DNA of 64,000 nt, taken from Nocardiopsis flavescens (lineage in GTDB: Bacteria > Actinomycetota > Actinomycetes > Streptosporangiales > Streptosporangiaceae). The stretch is taken from contig NZ_FQZK01000006.1 of the NCBI RefSeq assembly GCF_900141985.1, positions 124,001 through 188,000 on the forward strand. Direction: 5' to 3'. Each line of letters starts with the position of its first letter. Position 1 is the stretch's first letter. Shown here in pieces: positions 59,341 through 64,000 of this stretch. The position numbers and the translations under genes were made by a program. The notes under the pieces were generated by a model. It was not told the origin of the DNA. It saw only the letters and a program-made list of their open reading frames with translations, and made no database searches.

Positions 59341-61056
59341 ATGACCCACTTCCTGCCGTCCGCCGACCCGGTCGCCACCGCCGCGCGCGGACTGGCCCTG
59401 GCCCACCCCGGACTCGTCGAGGTCCACCTCGACCCGCTGTTCCTGCGCGCCCGCACCGCCGCGCCCGGGCGCACCGTCGCCCTGGTCTCGGGCGGCGGGT
59501 CCGGGCACGAGCCGCTGCACACCGGCCTGCTCGGTCCGGGCGGCCTGGACGCCGTCTGCCCGGGCGAGGTGTTCGCCTCCCCGCACAACCGGCAGATCCA
59601 CGCCGCCTGCTCGGCCGTGGCCCGCGAGGGCGGCGTGCTGATGATCGTCAAGAACTACACCGGCGACGTCATCAACTTCGGGATCGCCGCGGAGCGCCTG
59701 CGCCACGAGGGCGTCCGCGTCGCCACCGTCCTGGTCGACGACGACCTGGCCACCGACGGCGAGGACAGCGCGACCGGCCGCCGGGGCACCGCGGCGACCG
59801 TCGTCCTGGAGAAGCTGCTGGGCGCCCGCGCCGACCGGGGCGCGGGGCTGGAGGAGCTGGCCGGGCTGGGCGCGCGGATCGTGGCCCGCTCGCGCAGCCT
59901 GGCCGTCGCCGCCCGCGCGCAGACCTCCCCGTCGACCGGGGAGCCGGCCTTCGGCCTGGACGCCGGGACCCTGGAGTACGGGGTGGGCATCCACGGCGAG
60001 CGCGGCACGGGCACGGTGGAGCGCCTGCCCGTCGAGCGGCTGGTGGAGCGGATGGCCGACGACCTGCTCGCGGCGCTGCCCGAGGGCGGGGAGCGGGTAC
60101 TGGCCCTGGTCAACGGCCTGGGCGCCACCACGGGCCTGGAACTGCACGCGATCGGCTCCCTGCTGTACGACGTGCTGTCCGAGCGCGGTGCCGAGCCGCT
60201 GGCGGTGGTGCCCGGCACGTTCACCGCGGCCCTGGACATGTCCGGGTTCTCCCTCACCCTGACCCGGATGGACCCGGAGTGGGTCGGGCTGTGGACGGCG
60301 CCCTCGGACACGCCGCTGGTGCTGCCCGCCCGCACCCTGGGGGCGGACGGGGCGGCCGGGGCGGTCGTGCGGGGCGCGGCGGCGGAACCGGAGCCCGGGG
60401 ACGCCGGGGACCCGGCCGGCCGGGCGGTCCTGGACCGCTTCGCCGAGGCCGTCACGGGGCTGCGCGACGACCTCACCGCGCTCGACCAGCTCGTCGGCGA
60501 CGGCGACTTCGGCGACAACCTCCTGGGCGGGGTGCGCCGGGCGCAGGCCCTGAACGGGGCGGCGGACGGGGGCGTGGAGGCGCTGTCCCGGGCGTTCCTG
60601 GACGAGGTGGGCGGTACCAGCGGGCCGCTGTTCGGGCTGCTGTTCCAGCAGCTCACGGCGGTTTCCTGGCCGCAGGAGGGCACGCCCGACGCCTCGGGTG
60701 CCGCCGAGGCGGCCGCCGCCGGGCTGGCGGCCGTGCAGCGGGTGGGCGGGGCGGAGGTCGGGGACGGCACCCTGGTGGACGCGCTCGCGCCCGCGGCGCG
60801 GGCCCTGGGCGAGGCCGCCCGCGACGGGTCGGAGACCCCCTTCACCGCGGCGGCCGAGGCGGCGGCACGGGGGGCGGCGGACACCGCGGACCTCACCCCG
60901 CGCCGGGGGCGCGCCAGCTACGTGGGCGAGCGGGCCGTCGGGGTCCCCGACCCGGGGGCGCTGGGGGTGGCTCTGCTGTTCGCGGCGCTGGCGCAGGTCT
61001 ACGAGCCGGAGGCGGCGGCGGGGCTGGCCGACCTGCGGGAGATCGCCGCCCGCTGA
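59341..61056 (+). CDS. single-chain dihydroxyacetone (glycerone) kinase family protein
   Basis: This 571-residue ATP-dependent DAK protein has a DhaK domain at residues ~1-330 with LVSGGGSGHEPLHTGLLG, KNYTGDVINFG and the covalent substrate-binding His in YGVGIHGERG near 225. A DhaL domain at ~365-565 has the magnesium-binding DGDFGDNLLGG. Fusion of the two domains marks ATP-dependent kinases of the eukaryotic/Citrobacter type. It may phosphorylate dihydroxyacetone, glyceraldehyde or a related ketose. It is co-transcribed with the aldo/keto reductase by inference, because GAAGGGAAG lies upstream of the ATG. Confidence 0.92.
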   Translation: MTHFLPSADPVATAARGLALAHPGLVEVHLDPLFLRARTAAPGRTVALVSGGGSGHEPLHTGLLGPGGLDAVCPGEVFASPHNRQIHAACSAVAREGGVLMIVKNYTGDVINFGIAAERLRHEGVRVATVLVDDDLATDGEDSATGRRGTAATVVLEKLLGARADRGAGLEELAGLGARIVARSRSLAVAARAQTSPSTGEPAFGLDAGTLEYGVGIHGERGTGTVERLPVERLVERMADDLLAALPEGGERVLALVNGLGATTGLELHAIGSLLYDVLSERGAEPLAVVPGTFTAALDMSGFSLTLTRMDPEWVGLWTAPSDTPLVLPARTLGADGAAGAVVRGAAAEPEPGDAGDPAGRAVLDRFAEAVTGLRDDLTALDQLVGDGDFGDNLLGGVRRAQALNGAADGGVEALSRAFLDEVGGTSGPLFGLLFQQLTAVSWPQEGTPDASGAAEAAAAGLAAVQRVGGAEVGDGTLVDALAPAARALGEAARDGSETPFTAAAEAAARGAADTADLTPRRGRASYVGERAVGVPDPGALGVALLFAALAQVYEPEAAAGLADLREIAAR

Positions 61057-61135
61057 CCGGGCACCGGGGCGGGCGCTGTACGCCGGGCGGGCGCGCCCGG
61101 CACCGTCCGCGCCGGGGTCCGCGCCGCAGGGCCGG

Positions 61136-61792
61136 GTTGGCCTGGGCGGGCGCGTCCTGGTCACGACCAGGCCGGGCAGCGTCGACGACTACGCCGCCGA
61201 CCGGCGCATCAGCCACGAGTACGACGCGCCGGTGGGAGCCGAGGGCCTGCGCGCGGTCGCCGCCGTCCCGGTGGTCGTGGAGGGGGCGGTGGCGGCGCTG
61301 CTGTACGGCGGGGTGCGCGAGCCGCAGCCCATCGGCGCCCGCACGCTCGCGGCGCTGGAGCGCTCGGCGGCCCGCCTGGCGGCGGAGCTGGCGGTGCGGG
61401 CGGAGGTGGAGCGCCGGGTGGCGGGGGTGGAGACCGCCGAGATCACCCGGGCGGCCCGTGCGGCGCACACCGGGCCCGAGTGGGAGCGGCTGCGCGCGAT
61501 CGCCCAGGAGGTGGCCGACCCGGAGCTGCGCGAGCGGCTGCGGGACGTGCGCGCACGCCTGACCGGGCCCGGACCGGACCGGGGCGGCGCCCCGGGGCCG
61601 GCGCTGGCGCCGCGGGAGGTGGACGTGCTGGCGCTGGTGGCGGTGGGCTGCGGCAACGCCGAGGTGGGCCGCCGTCTGGGGCTGGGAGCGGAGACCGTCA
61701 AGAGCTACCTGCGCGGCGCGATGCGCAGGCTGGGCACGCACACCCGGATGGAGACCGTGGTGGCGGCCCGCCGCGCCGGCCTGCTGCCCTGA
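61136..61792 (+). pseudogene. N-terminally truncated GAF-LuxR regulator
   Basis: From 61,136 the frame reads VGLGGRVLVTTRPGSVDDY, GLRAVAAVPVVVEGAVAALLYGG and further GAF-like sequence. A coiled region follows, and then a complete LuxR helix-turn-helix with PREVDVLALVAVGCGNAEVGRRLGLG and ETVKSYLRGAMRRLGTHTR (cores GCGNAEVGRRLGLG and TVKSYLRGAMRRL). Relatives begin 50-80 residues earlier. Between the kinase stop (61,056) and 61,136 there is no ATG, GTG or TTG in this frame, and the upstream frame is only a shadow of the kinase gene. The 5' end therefore appears lost, unless a non-canonical start is used. Confidence 0.68.
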
Positions 61793-61810
61793 CCCGGGGC
61801 CGGGCGCGAC

Positions 61811-61899
61811 CGTTCTCCCGCGATGAGGACCGCGGCGACCGCTTGCGGCCAGCGCCCGCCCCTGCGGCCGCGCTGAAAGTACCATCGCGGGAGAGAACG
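61811..61899. repeat. long-range inverted repeat upstream of the ABC transporter operon
   Basis: CGTTCTCCCGCGATG (61,811-61,825) is mirrored by CATCGCGGGAGAGAACG (61,883-61,899), whose complement differs only by an extra TC. The arms are separated by 57 bp that contain another complementary pair (GCGGCC boxes). It may be a two-site operator or a structured leader of the operon starting at 61,964. Confidence 0.5.
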
Positions 61900-61963
61900 C
61901 CGGCCGGGGAAGACGCCTCTCCGGCCGGCTCCCGCGCGGGGAGCGAGCGAAGCAGGGTGAACG

Positions 61964-62785
61964 ATGACAGAGGATCCGGGTCACGTCCCCGGCACAGCGT
62001 CCTCGCGGCCCGGTGGGGGCGCCTTCCCGCCGGTTCCGGCGCTGCACGCCACCGGCCTGCGCCGCTCGTTCGGCGGGACGGTCGCCGTGGACGGCGTGGA
62101 CCTCCTGGTCCCCGCCGGGTCGTTCTTCGGTGTCGTGGGCCCCAACGGGGCGGGCAAGTCCACGTCTCTGCTGATGGCGGTGGGGCTGCTGCGGCCCGAC
62201 GCGGGCACCGCGCGCATCTTCGGCGTCGACGTGTGGGCCGATCCCGTCCGCGCGAAGCGCATGGTCGGGGTGCTGCCGGACGGCCTGGCGCTGCCCGAGC
62301 GCCTCACCGGGCGGGAACTGCTGCACTACCTGGGGCGGCTCGACGGACTGGACGGGGCGTCGGCGGCGCGGCGCGCGGACGACCTGCTGCGCCTGTTCGG
62401 CCTGGACGGCACCGGGCGGACCGCGGTGGGCGAGTACTCCACCGGGATGCGCAAGAAGATCGGCCTGGCGACGGCCCTGCTGAACGCACCGCGGCTGCTG
62501 GTCCTGGACGAGCCGTTCGAGGCGGTCGACCCGGTGTCCGGGGCCGTCATCCGCGGACTGCTCGAACGGTTCGTCGCCGACGGCGGCTCGGTGGTGCTGT
62601 CCAGCCACTCGATGTCCCTGGTGGAGGAGCTGTGCGACCGGGTCGCGGTGATCGTCGCGGGGCGCACCGCACGGGAGGGGACCCTGGACGAGGTGCGCCG
62701 GGGGGAGAGCCTGCACGACGCGTTCGCCGGGCTGCTGGGCGCGTCGACGGCGAACGTGGAGATGCCCGCGTGGCTGCGCCGCTGA
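61964..62785 (+). CDS. ABC transporter ATP-binding protein
   Basis: This 273-residue ATPase has Walker A GPNGAGKST near residue 62, the signature YSTGMRKK near 155 and Walker B LLVLDEPFEAVDP near 175. The switch His is in SSHSMS near 208. The N-terminal ~25 residues are a non-conserved extension. The signature YSTGMRKK and the adjacent two-domain-free membrane gene are typical of drug/ABC-2-type exporters. The next gene starts inside this one (GTG at 62,770), so translation is coupled. Confidence 0.9.
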   Translation: MTEDPGHVPGTASSRPGGGAFPPVPALHATGLRRSFGGTVAVDGVDLLVPAGSFFGVVGPNGAGKSTSLLMAVGLLRPDAGTARIFGVDVWADPVRAKRMVGVLPDGLALPERLTGRELLHYLGRLDGLDGASAARRADDLLRLFGLDGTGRTAVGEYSTGMRKKIGLATALLNAPRLLVLDEPFEAVDPVSGAVIRGLLERFVADGGSVVLSSHSMSLVEELCDRVAVIVAGRTAREGTLDEVRRGESLHDAFAGLLGASTANVEMPAWLRR

Positions 62786-64000
62786 TCGCGATGCGGTGGC
62801 GGCTGCTGGGCCGCTCGCTGCGCGGGGCCCGGGCGGCCTGGGTCGCCGCCCTGTCCCTGGCCGGGCTCGGGTGCGCCGCCGTCGCGGCCGTGCTCGCCGC
62901 GGACGCCTCGCACAGCGGGCGCACGGGTCTGGCGGTGGCCTTCGCCGTCTGGGGCGCGGGGTGGCTGGTCGTGCCCCTGGTCGGCATCGGCGGGCGCGAC
63001 GCGCTGAAACCGGAGCACTTCGCCCGCCACGGGCTGACGCACCGGCGGCTCTCGGCGGGGCTGCTGGGCGCGTCGATGGTCGGCGCCGGGTTCGCGGTCA
63101 CGGTGCTGTTCTTCGGAACCCTGGCGGTCGCCGCGGCACCGCTGGGCCCGGCGGCCCTGGCCGTCGCGGTCGCCGCCGCGGTGCTCACCGCGGTCGTGGC
63201 ACTGCTGGGTTCCAAGATCGTCGCCGCGACGCTGGCCGAGACCATGCACACGCGCACGGGGGCGGTCCTGGCGTCACTGCCGTGGGCGGTGGTGGCGGCC
63301 GCGGCCTCCAACGGCGCGGTCCTGCTCGTGGCGGTGGGGCGGTCGGGGTTCCTGGGCGGGCGGTGGCCGGCGTGGCTCGACGGCGGGGTGCGGTCGGTCC
63401 CCTCAGGCTGGGGTGTGGGCGCGGTGGAGGCCGCGGGGCGGGGCGACGTGCTCGGCGCGCTCGCCTGGGTGCTCGCCCTGGCGGGGCTGGGCCTGGCGCT
63501 GTTCTCGGGGTGGGCCCGCTTCACGCGCCGCCGGTCGTCCGGCCCGGTGGGCCGGACCCGGCACGCTCGTGCGCTGCCGGTACCGGCGTGGGCCGATTCC
63601 CTCGCCGGGGGCGCACTGGTGAAGGAGTCGCGGGCGTGGGCCCGGGACCCGCTGCGGCTCTACCACTGGTTCTTCGCCCTCTGGTTCGCGCTCGTGTACT
63701 GCGCGATCCCCGTCCTGGCCGGGACCACGGCCTATCTGCCGTGGGCCGGTGTCGTCTTCGGCATCCTGGCCGCCGCCGGGGCGGCGAACCTGTACGGCAT
63801 CGACGGCACGGCCCTGTGGCTCACCCTGATGCGCCCGGGACGCGAACGCGCCGACGTGCGCGCCCGGCAGGCGGCGTGGCTTCTGACAACGGCACCGGTG
63901 GCGATCGCCCTGACCGGTGCCGGACTGGCCCTGGACGGGCCGTCCGTGATGGCGGCGTGGGTGGTCCCCGTCCTGGTCGTCGTGCTCGGGGCGGGCGCGG
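62770..64000 (+). CDS. ABC transporter membrane protein, cut by window edge
   Basis: The frame is open from the GTG at 62,770 (GGAGATG upstream, 16-bp overlap with the ATPase gene) to the end of the window, at least 410 residues. It has many hydrophobic segments in pairs (about 25-48, 58-75, 98-120, 125-145, 165-190, 225-250, 305-325, 335-355 and 375-410), separated by arginine-rich loops. A cytosolic block GGALVKESRAWARDPLRLYHW lies near residue 285. It is presumably the permease partner of the ATPase. An ATG at 62,791 is the alternative start. Confidence 0.8.
   Translation, partial: MAAPLIAMRWRLLGRSLRGARAAWVAALSLAGLGCAAVAAVLAADASHSGRTGLAVAFAVWGAGWLVVPLVGIGGRDALKPEHFARHGLTHRRLSAGLLGASMVGAGFAVTVLFFGTLAVAAAPLGPAALAVAVAAAVLTAVVALLGSKIVAATLAETMHTRTGAVLASLPWAVVAAAASNGAVLLVAVGRSGFLGGRWPAWLDGGVRSVPSGWGVGAVEAAGRGDVLGALAWVLALAGLGLALFSGWARFTRRRSSGPVGRTRHARALPVPAWADSLAGGALVKESRAWARDPLRLYHWFFALWFALVYCAIPVLAGTTAYLPWAGVVFGILAAAGAANLYGIDGTALWLTLMRPGRERADVRARQAAWLLTTAPVAIALTGAGLALDGPSVMAAWVVPVLVVVLGAGA

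Overview
The window is very GC-rich actinobacterial DNA, with C or G at most third codon positions, frequent GTG starts and Shine-Dalgarno motifs of the GGAGG type. The gene content includes a MatB-type malonyl-CoA synthetase, Rhizobium-type rhamnose ABC transport, MalEFG-type importers without their own ATPase, an Rv2578c-type radical SAM protein, XRE/DUF397/DUF6879 loci and many TetR and LacI regulators. This points to a soil actinomycete, most likely Nocardiopsis or a close relative. The genus is an inference. No rRNA, tRNA, CRISPR array or transposase was recognised.

Region by region. 1-10,012 holds the tail of an erythromycin-esterase-like gene, two TetR/short-chain dehydrogenase pairs with visible operators between them, a CBS-BON protein, matB coupled to a GNAT gene, an ABM monooxygenase, a metallo-beta-lactamase-fold hydrolase and a DUF1304 membrane protein. 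10,174-16,602 is an L-rhamnose uptake operon (rhaT-rhaP-rhaQ-rhaS-rhaM, minus strand) diverging from a LacI regulator. 16,793-17,869 is a radical SAM gene behind a LexA box. 18,737-21,597 is a tightly overlapping four-gene operon: HemK-like methyltransferase, CDGSH protein, heme-oxygenase-like diiron enzyme and EgtD-like methyltransferase. A LysE exporter carrying an apparent frameshift and a flavodoxin-like protein follow. 23,852-29,200 is a nucleoside hydrolase with a CUT1 importer and a LacI regulator. 29,268-34,065 is a less GC-rich island of XRE, DUF6879 and DUF397 regulatory genes plus a PCMT-type methyltransferase. 34,996-36,917 holds a class A beta-lactamase and a DUF6518 membrane protein. 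37,818-42,561 is the rhamnose catabolic operon (rhaI, aldolase/dehydrogenase fusion, rhaB). 42,889-64,000 is mixed metabolism, stress and regulation, including a two-domain Usp, a glucose dehydrogenase-like enzyme, an Lrp/LysE pair, an L,D-transpeptidase, a TetR-controlled quinone oxidoreductase, gnd, an aldo/keto reductase, a dihydroxyacetone kinase and the start of an ABC transporter. Several remnants lie among these: a FecB tail, a headless LuxR gene and a short DUF305-like frame.

The most unusual feature is a long dispersed non-coding repeat present four times, near 17.9-18.66 kb, 23.1-23.85 kb, 34.1-34.87 kb and 37.0-37.8 kb. Each copy has a strongly conserved core of 363-365 bp. The core is flanked on one side by GC-rich modules and on the other by modules that recur every 57-66 bp. 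Core lengths differ by 1-2 nt between copies, so no reading frame is kept. The first two copies lie in one orientation and bracket the diiron-enzyme operon, LysE and flavodoxin genes. The last two lie in the opposite orientation and bracket the beta-lactamase and DUF6518 genes.

The two rhamnose operons are about 27 kb apart but their control regions share a CG-centred operator-like sequence, so the LacI protein beside the transporter probably controls both. The rhamnose pathway can be followed nearly complete: ABC uptake, mutarotase, isomerase, kinase, and aldolase joined to lactaldehyde dehydrogenase.
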